64,000 bases of DNA from NCBI RefSeq assembly GCF_001424025.1, contig NZ_LMPZ01000005.1:62001-126000 (forward strand). Direction: 5' to 3'. Made by a program: the position numbers and the translations under genes. Source of the stretch: Brevundimonas sp. Leaf363 (GTDB lineage: Bacteria; Pseudomonadota; Alphaproteobacteria; Caulobacterales; Caulobacteraceae). The notes under the pieces are model-generated. The model saw only the letters and a program-made list of their open reading frames with translations. It searched no databases and was not told the origin of the DNA. Positions 25,543 to 33,062 of the stretch are shown here, one piece after another. Position 1 is the stretch's first letter. Every line of letters begins with the position of its first letter.

Positions 25543-26586
25543 TCAGACGATCGGCTGCGGCCGGTCGCGGATCCACTGCGACAGCAGCCATTTCTCGCCG
25601 GCCGTCGGCGGCAGACCGGCGTGCAGGCTGGCCGGTACGGGCCGTCCCGCCGCATCGGTGTTGAAGAACAGCAGGGCGTCTCCGGCCCGCGCCTTGAACG
25701 ACCAGTCCAGCTCGGGGAACGCCGTCTCGCCGCCCTCGTAGTCGTCGTTCAGGTACAGCAGGAAGGTCGCGGTCCGCTGGCCCTGTCGCGCCAGGGTCTC
25801 GGCCAGGGCCGGAGCCTCGGGGTCGATGTAGTCGTAGTGGGGCCGGTACTGCTGGCCGACCTGATAGTTCAGCACGTTGGGCGGCTCGAATTGGGCCAGG
25901 GCCAGGCCGCAGGCGGCGGCCATCCGCGCCCGCATGATGGAAATGACCACGTCCGTCTCCAGCAGGCCGAAACCGGTCCCTCGGCTGGTTCGGATCTCGT
26001 CGGTGCGCACCCCGCCGCCGGCCGCGTCATAGACCCTGAGCGCATCCAGCCGCCCTTCGGCCCGCGAACGGATCCAGGCCAGGACCTCTGCCGCCACGAA
26101 GTCATGGAAGACCCGGACACGCGGCGTCTCGTGCGGCGCCTGAGACGCGGGCGGCGTCAGCCAGCCCTTCAAATCCACGGAGCCCGCCGCGCCGGACAAG
26201 ATGGCCCGCTGGGCCTGGGCGCTCGCATCGCCACGATGGGCCGCCTTGGTCAGCCAGTCGATCGCCTTGGGCCAGTCGCTCCGGCCCTTCAGGCCCAGTC
26301 CCTCGATCACGGCCATCCGCGAGGCCGCCTCGGCGCCCGTCTCGGCGGCCTTGGCCAGCCAGGCCGCGCCCTTGGACGGCTCGAACGGCGCGGCTCGGCC
26401 GACCAGCAGGCGCGCGCCGAAGGCGGTGGCCGCCTCGACCGACCCACCCTGGGCGGCCTTCTCCAGCCAGGCGACCGCCACGTCGTGCCGGCCCTCGCGG
26501 TCGAACAGCTGCGACAGGGCGACCTGGGCCGCCACATCGCCGCCCACCGCGCGGGCATGCAACTGCTGCGGCGTGATCGCCGTCAC
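25543..26586 (-). CDS. Sel1-repeat plus prolyl-4-hydroxylase-type 2OG-Fe(II) oxygenase
   Basis: 347-residue protein with two parts. Residues 5-130 hold three or four Sel1-like repeats (VALSQLFDREGRHDVAVAWLEKAAQGGS, WLTKAAHRGDASAQAQ and others). Residues 155-345 are a 2-oxoglutarate/Fe(II) dioxygenase of prolyl-4-hydroxylase type: H250-Y-D252 and H322 are the iron ligands and K332 (GEKWLLSQWIR) would hold 2-oxoglutarate. It probably hydroxylates a protein or peptide, with the Sel1 part binding the substrate or partner. Starts at ATG 26586, whose ATGA overlaps the stop codon of folE, so it is translationally coupled to it. No signal peptide. Confidence 0.9.
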   Translation of the reverse strand: MTAITPQQLHARAVGGDVAAQVALSQLFDREGRHDVAVAWLEKAAQGGSVEAATAFGARLLVGRAAPFEPSKGAAWLAKAAETGAEAASRMAVIEGLGLKGRSDWPKAIDWLTKAAHRGDASAQAQRAILSGAAGSVDLKGWLTPPASQAPHETPRVRVFHDFVAAEVLAWIRSRAEGRLDALRVYDAAGGGVRTDEIRTSRGTGFGLLETDVVISIMRARMAAACGLALAQFEPPNVLNYQVGQQYRPHYDYIDPEAPALAETLARQGQRTATFLLYLNDDYEGGETAFPELDWSFKARAGDALLFFNTDAAGRPVPASLHAGLPPTAGEKWLLSQWIRDRPQPIV

Positions 26587-27158
26587 CCCCGGACCAGCCG
26601 CAGGAACTCCTCGCGCGTGCGGGCGTCGTCGCGCACCACGCCGATCAGGTGGCTGGTCGTCAGGCTGGCGCCCGGCGCATTAACGCCGCGCAGGGTCATG
26701 CAGCTGTGCTCCGCCTCAATCACCACCCCGACGCCGTGCGGCTTCAGCACAGTCTGGATGGCCTCCGCGATCTCGGCCGTCATCTTCTCCTGGATCTGCA
26801 GACGCCGGGCTAAGCCGCGCACCACGCGCGCCAGCTTGGAGATGCCCACCACCCGGTCGGTCGGCAGATAGGCGACGTGCGCCTTGCCCACGACCGGCAG
26901 CATGTGGTGCTCGCAGAAACTCACGAAGCGGATGTCCTTCAGCACCACCAGCTGGTCGTAGCCGCCTGTCTCCTCGAAGGTCTTCTCCAGATAGGTCAGG
27001 GGATCGACCTCGTAGCCCGAGAACAGCTCGCGATAGCTGCGCGCCACCCGCGAAGGCGTCTCCAAAAGGCCCTCGCGGTCGGGGTTGTCGCCGGCCCATT
27101 TGATCAGGGTCCGCACGGCGGCTTCGGCTTCGCTCTGGGAGACGGCTTCTTCGGTCAT
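26583..27158 (-). CDS. folE: GTP cyclohydrolase I
   Basis: 191-residue enzyme that converts GTP to 7,8-dihydroneopterin triphosphate, the first step of tetrahydrofolate synthesis. Zinc-binding residues are in FCEHHMLPV and HSCMTLRG; the catalytic segment includes AHVAYLPTDRVVGISKLARVV. Start ATG at 27158; a longer frame upstream is not conserved. Residue count is normal for type IA enzymes. It overlaps the downstream oxygenase gene by four bases. Divergent from the AraC regulator. No other folate gene is nearby. Confidence 0.97.
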   Translation of the reverse strand: MTEEAVSQSEAEAAVRTLIKWAGDNPDREGLLETPSRVARSYRELFSGYEVDPLTYLEKTFEETGGYDQLVVLKDIRFVSFCEHHMLPVVGKAHVAYLPTDRVVGISKLARVVRGLARRLQIQEKMTAEIAEAIQTVLKPHGVGVVIEAEHSCMTLRGVNAPGASLTTSHLIGVVRDDARTREEFLRLVRG

Positions 27159-27245
27159 GGCGCCTACATAGCGAGCCGCGCGGCCGATGTGCAGACCCCG
27201 CTTTACGGCAGGTGACAAGCGCCTCCGTGAACCTACTATCACCGC

Positions 27246-28358
27246 ATGTTCGAGGGGCTGGTCTTCGGTTGGCGCACGGCGGTGCTCAGCGTCGCGGCGG
27301 CGGTGGTGCTGCCCATCGCGCTGGGCCTGTTCAACGCGTTCCACGGTCGGCTGGCGGCGCGGACCATGGCGATGGCGCTGCTGGTGCTGGTCGGGGTGTT
27401 CACCCCGTGGCTGATCGGCTTCGCCGGCGCCTATGACAAGTGGCGCTGGCTGACCTTCCTGCCGGTCGCCAATCCGCTGTGGGCGCCGCCGCTGCTGTTT
27501 CTCTACGTGCATGCGCTGGTCCACGGGCGCTGGCCGGACCGGGCGTGGCGACACCTGCTGCCGGGCGCCGCCCAGTTCCTCTGGCAGGCGGCGGCCTTCG
27601 CCCTGCCGCTGGATCTCAAGAACGCCTGGGCCGACGCCAGCATGCCCGTGACAGGGCCGCTGTTCACCGCCGCCCTGGGCCTATCCTTCGTGGCCTACGG
27701 ATGGATGACCGTCCGGCTGCTGGAGACTCAGCGCGGGGTTCTCGCCCAGCAGCGCAGCGACGACGCCCGCTTCGCCCTGCGGTGGCTCAATCAGGCGCTG
27801 GCGGCCGGCGCGCTTCTGGCCGCCTTCTGGACCGTCTACGGCGTCTGGGATGCGATCGCGCCGTTGGGTTATCAGGGGCTGATGGGTCTCTATGTCGGGC
27901 TGGCCGCCATCGCCGTCTATCTGGCGGTCGAAAGCTGGCGCCAGACGCGAGTGGCCTATCCGGTGCTGGACGCCCTGCCGACCCCGCCCGTACAGGCGAC
28001 CGGTCGAGACTGGGCCGCGCAGGGTCAGGCCTGGGCCGCGCGGGTGCGCGCCGAGGACTGGTTCGCCGAGCCGGAGCTCAGCCTGTCCACCTTGGCCGCG
28101 CGCCTCGGCACCAACACGGCCTATCTGTCGCGCGCGATCAACGACGGGCTGGGCGTCAACTTCTCGACCTTCATCAACGGCCTGCGCAGCGAGGCGGTGG
28201 CCGCGCGGATCGAGGCGGGCGCGCAGGCCTCCCTGCTGACGCTGGCGCTCGACGCGGGCTTCAGCTCGAAGGCCAGCTTCAACCGCGCCTTTCTGAGCCG
28301 CTTCGGCCAGACGCCGCAGGCTTACCGCGCGGCGATCGCGCGAGGTCTCAAATCATGA
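27246..28358 (+). CDS. Membrane-anchored AraC-family transcription regulator
   Basis: 370-residue protein with an N-terminal half of about seven transmembrane helices (residues 1-225) and a C-terminal AraC DNA-binding domain (about 265-370): STLAARLGTNTAYLSRAIND is the first HTH and LALDAGFSSKASFNRAFLSR the second, followed by FGQTPQAYR. Such membrane AraC regulators sense an unknown signal through the helices. It is divergent from folE. The downstream secreted protein and S41 peptidase, 81 bases away, are natural candidates for its targets, by context only. Confidence 0.9.
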   Translation: MFEGLVFGWRTAVLSVAAAVVLPIALGLFNAFHGRLAARTMAMALLVLVGVFTPWLIGFAGAYDKWRWLTFLPVANPLWAPPLLFLYVHALVHGRWPDRAWRHLLPGAAQFLWQAAAFALPLDLKNAWADASMPVTGPLFTAALGLSFVAYGWMTVRLLETQRGVLAQQRSDDARFALRWLNQALAAGALLAAFWTVYGVWDAIAPLGYQGLMGLYVGLAAIAVYLAVESWRQTRVAYPVLDALPTPPVQATGRDWAAQGQAWAARVRAEDWFAEPELSLSTLAARLGTNTAYLSRAINDGLGVNFSTFINGLRSEAVAARIEAGAQASLLTLALDAGFSSKASFNRAFLSRFGQTPQAYRAAIARGLKS

Positions 28359-28439
28359 AAATCGCCGCCGAGCCGTGAACTGCGACGACCCGGCGCGGAC
28401 CGGCGCTCAGGGTCGGACCATCGCTGATGGAGTTCGATC

Positions 28440-28826
28440 ATGATCGCGTCCCTTCTCTGCCTCGCCCTCTTCGGCGCAAGCCCGCCCACCGGCACCGCCG
28501 CTGTCGAGGCGGCGCTCGAACAGCGCTCGGCGCGTTTCGAGGCGCGGCTCGACCAGGTCGTCGCCGCCATAGAGGCCGACCTCGACAGACCGGGTCCGGC
28601 CGAGCAGCGCCGCCGCATCGCGCTGGCGCGGATCGAGGCCCTGCGCCCGGACATCGCCGCCTACGCCGCCGACGCCCGGGCTGCGTTCGACGCATTGGCC
28701 GCCGAGGAATCCGGGGTGCGGGCGTCGGAACTTCGCGAATACGGCGGTGCGCTGGTTCGCTATGCCGAAGGCCTGCCCGCCGATCTGGCGACCCAGGTCG
28801 ATCGTGAACTGGCGGTGCGCCCGTGA
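28440..28826 (+). CDS. Small exported helical protein
   Basis: 128-residue protein with a short signal-like start (MIASLLCLALFGASPP, Cys at 7, so a lipoprotein is possible although no clear lipobox motif follows). The rest is charged, alanine-rich helix (EAALEQRSARFEARLDQVVAAIE and further heptads), like a coiled coil. I do not recognise the family. The stop codon overlaps the GTG start of the S41 peptidase (GTGA at 28823-28826), so the two are translationally coupled and may work together outside the cytoplasm. Confidence 0.7.
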   Translation: MIASLLCLALFGASPPTGTAAVEAALEQRSARFEARLDQVVAAIEADLDRPGPAEQRRRIALARIEALRPDIAAYAADARAAFDALAAEESGVRASELREYGGALVRYAEGLPADLATQVDRELAVRP

Positions 28827-30295
28827 CGGCCCTGTTCGAACTCTCGCGACGGAGCCTGATGCTCGGGGCCGTGACCGCCGCCGTCGCCGCACCGGGCCTC
28901 GTGCGCGCACAGGCGGCGTCGGCGAGCCTGTCGCCGGACGCCATGATCGAGGACGTGCGCCTGCTGCGCCGCGCCTATGAGACGCTGCATCCCGGCCTGC
29001 TGCGCTACAACACGGCGGACCAGATGGCGGCCGCCTTCGACGGGCTGGAGGCGGACGCCCGAGCGCCGGTGTCGCTGGAGGCCTTCTACATCCGGCTGTC
29101 GCGCTTCCTGGCGACGCTAAAGTGCGGGCATTCCTACGCCAACTTCTACAACCAGTCCCGGCCGGTGCAGCAGCGGCTGTTCGAGACCGCCGACCGCCTG
29201 CCGTTCCAGTTCGTCTGGCTGGGCGACCGGATGATCGTGACACGCGACCTCAGCGGCTCGAGCGTCGCTCCCGGCAGCGAGATCGTCACCCTCAACGGCC
29301 GGCCGGCGGGCGAGGTGCTGGCCGGGTTGATGACCGTGGCCCGCGCCGACGGCGGCAACGACGCCAAGCGCCGCCAGCTGATGTCGGTGCAGGGCCAGGA
29401 CGGCTACGAGAGCTTCGACGTCTTCTACTCGCTGATGTTCGGATCGCGGTCGCGGCACGATCTGGAGATCCAGGCGCCGGACGGGCGCGTTCGGCGCGCC
29501 GTCGTCGACGCCATCTCGCTGGAGGCCCGCCGCGCACAGCGGCCGCCGGTGGTCGACGCCGGTGGCGACACGCCGGTATGGTCGATGCAGCGGCGGGGCG
29601 ACGTCGCCGTTCTGACCATGCCGGGCTGGGGACTGTACGAGAGCGCCTGGGACTGGAAGGGCTGGCTGAACGACCAGATGGACCAGGTCGTCGCCGACCG
29701 CGTGCGGCGCCTGGTGGTCGACATTCGCGACAACGAGGGCGGACTGGACTGCGGCGACGTGCTGGCCGCGCGCCTGATCGATCGGCCCGTCGTGCCGGAT
29801 GTGGCGCGCCGGCTGGTGCGCTATCGCCGCATCCCCGAAGACCTTCGGCCTGTGCTGGCGACCTGGGACCGCAGCTTCGACGACTGGGGCGACGACGCCC
29901 AGCCCTTCGACGACCGCTACTTCACCCTGGCGCGTTCGGCGGACGAGGGCGGGGTGATCCAGCCGCGCGGGCCGCGCTTCACCGGCGACGTCGCGGTCCT
30001 GATCGGACCGCAGAACAGCTCGGCCACGTTCGGCTTCGCCCAGATGGTCAAGCGCGAGGGCCTGGCGCGGCTGGTGGGCGAGACCACGGGCGGCAACCGG
30101 CGCGGCATCAACGGCGGTGCCTTCTACTTCCTAAAGTTGCCGGCGACGGGGCTGGAGGCGGACCTGCCGCTGATCGGGACCTTCCCGCTGACGCCCCAGC
30201 CCGACGCCGGGATCGAGCCGGACGTGACGATCGCGCGCACGCCGGGCGCCATCGCCTCGGGCCGCGATCCGGTGATGGAGGCGGTGCTGGGCTGA
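28823..30295 (+). CDS. S41-family peptidase, Tat-type signal
   Basis: 490-residue serine peptidase of family S41 (C-terminal processing/tail-specific type). It starts at GTG 28823, overlapping the previous stop codon. The N-terminus SRRSLMLGAVTAAVAAPGLVRA resembles a Tat signal peptide. A PDZ-like region appears around residues 125-160; the catalytic domain carries LVVDIRDNEGGLDCG and GPQNSSATFGFAQM, with the likely nucleophile Ser in SSATF, and GETTGGNRRGINGG near the C-terminus. Without a conserved Lys I could place, the exact dyad is unproven. Predicted to act in the periplasm on an unknown peptide. Confidence 0.85.
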   Translation: MTALFELSRRSLMLGAVTAAVAAPGLVRAQAASASLSPDAMIEDVRLLRRAYETLHPGLLRYNTADQMAAAFDGLEADARAPVSLEAFYIRLSRFLATLKCGHSYANFYNQSRPVQQRLFETADRLPFQFVWLGDRMIVTRDLSGSSVAPGSEIVTLNGRPAGEVLAGLMTVARADGGNDAKRRQLMSVQGQDGYESFDVFYSLMFGSRSRHDLEIQAPDGRVRRAVVDAISLEARRAQRPPVVDAGGDTPVWSMQRRGDVAVLTMPGWGLYESAWDWKGWLNDQMDQVVADRVRRLVVDIRDNEGGLDCGDVLAARLIDRPVVPDVARRLVRYRRIPEDLRPVLATWDRSFDDWGDDAQPFDDRYFTLARSADEGGVIQPRGPRFTGDVAVLIGPQNSSATFGFAQMVKREGLARLVGETTGGNRRGINGGAFYFLKLPATGLEADLPLIGTFPLTPQPDAGIEPDVTIARTPGAIASGRDPVMEAVLG

Positions 30296-30308
30296 CGTCC
30301 ACCAACGG

Positions 30309-30347
30309 TTAGCGCGGCATTAACCATGGGCCCGGCATTTTCTGCCG
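30309..30347 (+). promoter_or_regulatory. CtrA-like box and conserved flagellar promoter element before fliQ
   Basis: TTAG-CGCGGCA-TTAACC, then A, seven bases, and GGCATTTTCTGCCG. It matches the element before flgB in order and spacing, and lies 37 bases before the fliQ ATG. In Caulobacter fliQ is a class II gene activated by CtrA. Confidence 0.75.
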
Positions 30348-30384
30348 ATCGGTCCCGTGGCCGACCGCGTGCGTGGAGTGAGCG

Positions 30385-30648
30385 ATGAACGGTTCCGAGG
30401 TTCTGGACGTGGGGCGCGACGCCCTGTGGCTGACCATTCAGCTGTGCGCGCCGATCCTGATCGTCGGCCTGGTGGTCGGCGTGGTCATCGGCCTGTTCCA
30501 GGCCCTGACCCAGATCCAGGAACAGACCCTGATCTATGCGCCCAAGATCATCGCCATCTTCGTCTCCCTGCTGCTGTTCCTGCCGCTGATGGGCGCGCTC
30601 CTGGGCGGCTTCATGCATCAGATCGCCGGCCGCATCGCGAGCATGTAG
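30385..30648 (+). CDS. fliQ: Flagellar export-gate protein FliQ
   Basis: 87-residue inner-membrane protein with two transmembrane helices (about 13-37 and 50-75). The segment LVVGVVIGLFQALTQIQEQTL, between the helices, is the family hallmark. FliQ packs in four copies around the FliP/FliR gate. The stop codon TAG is followed at once by the TTG start of fliR. Preceded by the conserved element at 30309-30347. Confidence 0.96.
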   Translation: MNGSEVLDVGRDALWLTIQLCAPILIVGLVVGVVIGLFQALTQIQEQTLIYAPKIIAIFVSLLLFLPLMGALLGGFMHQIAGRIASM

Positions 30649-31419
30649 TTGGAGGCGTATGCGACCACCGGCGAGATCTGGACCGGGGCGCTGATTTTCG
30701 CGCGCATCGGGGCGATCCTGATGCTGCTGCCCGGCTTTGGCGAAACCTATGTGCCGCCGCGCGTGCGCCTGTCGTTGGCGCTGGTCATCACTCTGGCCCT
30801 GTGGCCGGTGGTGCGCGGCGTCCTGCCGGCCCTACCCGAGAGCATGGGATCGATGATCGGCTGGGTCCTGCGCGAGGTCATCGTCGGGCTGATGATCGGC
30901 ATGCTGATCCGCGTCTTCGCCGGCGCCCTGACCACGGCGGGCGAGATCGTCAGCCTGCAGACCACCCTCAGCTTCGCCCAGACCGCCAATCCGCTGCAGG
31001 CCCAGCCGGGCACGACCATCGCCACCTTCCTGATGCTGTTCGGCATCACCCTGATCTTCGCCACCAACACCCACCACCTGTTCATCGCCGCCTTGGTCGG
31101 GTCGTACGAGCTGATCGCGCCGGCCAAGCCACTGGTCGTCGGCGACTTCGCGACCATGGCGGTGCGGACCGTGGGCGACAGTTTCCTGCTGGGGGTCCAG
31201 CTCGCGGCGCCGGTGATCGTCTTCGCCCTGATCTTCAACCTGGCGTCGGGCCTGGTCGCGCGGGTCATGCCGCAGTTCCAGATCTTCTTCGCCGCCGCCC
31301 CGCTCAGCGTGATCCTGGGCCTGTCGGTCTTCGCCCTGTCGCTGGGGGTGCTGGGCACGGTCTTCATCGACCGTTACCGCGCCGTCGCGGCCGTCTTCGC
31401 GGGAGGGGCCGGTGGCTGA
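30649..31419 (+). CDS. fliR: Flagellar export-gate protein FliR
   Basis: 256-residue membrane protein with five or six helices. It starts at TTG 30649 directly after the fliQ stop (no gap); the first residues MEAYATTGEIWTGALIFARIGAILMLLPGFG are the normal FliR start, so a TTG is likely real. Conserved LGETYVPPRVRLSLALVIT-type loop at 31-50 and EIVSLQTTLSFAQTANP at about 99-115. One FliR completes the gate with five FliP and four FliQ. Overlaps flhB by eight bases. Confidence 0.95.
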   Translation: MEAYATTGEIWTGALIFARIGAILMLLPGFGETYVPPRVRLSLALVITLALWPVVRGVLPALPESMGSMIGWVLREVIVGLMIGMLIRVFAGALTTAGEIVSLQTTLSFAQTANPLQAQPGTTIATFLMLFGITLIFATNTHHLFIAALVGSYELIAPAKPLVVGDFATMAVRTVGDSFLLGVQLAAPVIVFALIFNLASGLVARVMPQFQIFFAAAPLSVILGLSVFALSLGVLGTVFIDRYRAVAAVFAGGAGG

Positions 31420-32488
31420 CGCCGATCCCGACTCGAAGACAGAAGAAGCCACCCCGCGAAAACTCGAACAGGCGCGAGCCAAGGGCGACGTCGCCCGATC
31501 GCCCGACGTCTCGGCGGCGCTCAGTCTTCTGGGTGCGGTCTCGGTGGTGCTGGGCGCGGGCGGCTGGTTCGCCACCTCCATGGCCGAGGATCTTCTGCCG
31601 TTCATCGCCCGCCCGCACGCCATGGTCGGGGCGCTGGAAAGCGGCGCCGGCGTCCAGATCGGCGCCCGCGCCCTGTGGGCCGTGGCGCCCTTCCTGGGGG
31701 CGGTGATGTTGGCCACGATCATCGGCGGCGTGGGCGGCGGGCTGGCGCAGTCCGGGCTGATGTTCTCACCCGACAAGCTGAAGCCGCAGTGGTCCAAGCT
31801 GAACCCGCTGGAGGGGCTGAAGCGGATGTTCGGGCCGGACGGCCTGATGCAGTTCCTGAAAACCTTCATCAAGCTGATCGCCGTCTGCGTGATCTGCTGG
31901 ATGGTGCTGAAGCCGCACGCGCGCGAGTTCGAGAACATGGCGGCGATGAGCCCCATCGCCCTCTTGCCGCTGGCGCGGGACCTGGCGATCGCCCTGATGG
32001 CCTCGACCATCGTCTTCCTCAGCTTCACCGCCGGGGCCGACTACATCTGGCAGAAGTTCCGCTTCGCCCAGCGCATGAAGATGTCGAAGGAAGAGGTGAA
32101 GGAGGACTACAAGCAGTCCGAGGGCGACCCGCACGTCAAGGCCAAGCTGAAGCAGATCCGCATGCAGCGCAGCCGCCAGCGGATGATGCAGAACGTGCCG
32201 ACCGCCACGGTCATCGTCACCAACCCGACCCACTACTCGGTCGCCCTGCGCTACGAGCCGGACAAGGGCGACGCCGCGCCGATCTGCGTGGCCAAGGGCG
32301 TCGACGCCCTGGCCTTGCGCATCCGCGAAGTGGCCAAGGAGCACAAGGTGCCGATCGTCGAGAACGTCCCACTCGCCCGCGCCCTCTACGCCGCCGTCGA
32401 CATCGACGAGACCATCCCGCGCGAACATTTCGAAGCCGCGGCCAAGGTCATCGGTTTCGTGATGCAGGGGCGCAAGCGGGGGCGGTAG
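31412..32488 (+). CDS. flhB: Flagellar export apparatus switch protein FlhB
   Basis: 358-residue inner-membrane protein with four helices (about 35-215) and a cytoplasmic autocleavage domain. The cleavage site is N271-P-T-H (VTNPTHYSVALRY), where self-cleavage between Asn and Pro switches export from rod/hook to filament substrates. The N-terminal SKTEEATPRKLEQARAKGDV segment is typical. Start at GTG 31412 (overlapping fliR). Last gene of fliQ-fliR-flhB; brnT follows 35 bases later. Confidence 0.96.
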   Translation: MADADPDSKTEEATPRKLEQARAKGDVARSPDVSAALSLLGAVSVVLGAGGWFATSMAEDLLPFIARPHAMVGALESGAGVQIGARALWAVAPFLGAVMLATIIGGVGGGLAQSGLMFSPDKLKPQWSKLNPLEGLKRMFGPDGLMQFLKTFIKLIAVCVICWMVLKPHAREFENMAAMSPIALLPLARDLAIALMASTIVFLSFTAGADYIWQKFRFAQRMKMSKEEVKEDYKQSEGDPHVKAKLKQIRMQRSRQRMMQNVPTATVIVTNPTHYSVALRYEPDKGDAAPICVAKGVDALALRIREVAKEHKVPIVENVPLARALYAAVDIDETIPREHFEAAAKVIGFVMQGRKRGR

Positions 32489-32506
32489 CGCGGCCGCTCG
32501 AATTAT

Positions 32507-32516
32507 CGTATATACG
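32507..32516 (+). promoter_or_regulatory. Possible BrnA operator
   Basis: Perfect 10-base palindrome CGTATATACG, eight bases before the brnT ATG, in an AT-rich patch that could also serve as a -10 region. BrnA proteins repress their own operon. Confidence 0.45.
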
Positions 32517-32523
32517 GCTATGA

Positions 32524-32787
32524 ATGATTGTCTTCGATCCTTCCAAGGACGCCGCCAACCTCGACAAGCACGGCGTGTCCCTTGGCTTGGGCGCGCAGAT
32601 GAAACTGGACGGGGCGCTGATCGTCCCGAGCCCGCGCGCCGACGAGGATCGGTCGGTGGCCTACGGGCTGATCGAGGATCGGCTATTTGTGATGGTCTTC
32701 ACCGCCCGTGGCGAAGACCTCCGCGTCATCAGCCTTCGCAAGGCCAATGCCCGCGAACGGCGCCAGTACGACGCTGTGGAGGATTGA
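32524..32787 (+). CDS. brnT: BrnT-family toxin
   Basis: 87-residue type II toxin of the BrnT family, a small ribonuclease of RelE-like fold that inhibits translation. Landmarks: FDPSKDAANLDKHGVSL at 4-20 and VMVFTARGEDLRVISLRKANARERRQY at 56-82, the two conserved BrnT blocks. Starts at ATG 32524; an ATG at 32520 is out of frame. Four bases upstream of brnA. Located between flhB and a membrane peptidase gene, where a small accessory module has evidently landed or been kept. Confidence 0.88.
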   Translation: MIVFDPSKDAANLDKHGVSLGLGAQMKLDGALIVPSPRADEDRSVAYGLIEDRLFVMVFTARGEDLRVISLRKANARERRQYDAVED

Positions 32788-32791
32788 AGCC

Positions 32792-33055
32792 ATGACCCAT
32801 GACGACGACGGTCCCGAACTGACGGCCGATTTGGCGAGGTCGGCGCGGCGCGGACGCGACGTCCTGCCGGAAACCATCCTGTCCCAGTTTCCGCGCGGTC
32901 GCGGCCGCCCCAGGTCAGAGGCCGCCAAGGCGCCGGTGTCGCTGCGTCTCGATCAGGATGTCCTGGATGCCTGGAAGGCCACGGGCGCCGGGTGGCAGAC
33001 CCGCATGAACGACGCCCTGCGCGCGGCGATCCTGCCCAAGCTCAAGGCGCTCTGA
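32792..33055 (+). CDS. brnA: BrnA-family antitoxin
   Basis: 87-residue antitoxin with a C-terminal ribbon-helix-helix domain (APVSLRLDQDVLDAWKATGAG, then WQTRMNDALRAAI) that binds DNA, and an N-terminal charged region that should neutralise BrnT. Start ATG at 32792, four bases after the toxin stop codon; an upstream frame is a shadow of brnT. Typical toxin-first BrnTA arrangement. The nearby palindrome at 32507-32516 is a plausible operator. Confidence 0.88.
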   Translation: MTHDDDGPELTADLARSARRGRDVLPETILSQFPRGRGRPRSEAAKAPVSLRLDQDVLDAWKATGAGWQTRMNDALRAAILPKLKAL

Positions 33056-33062
33056 TCGACGG

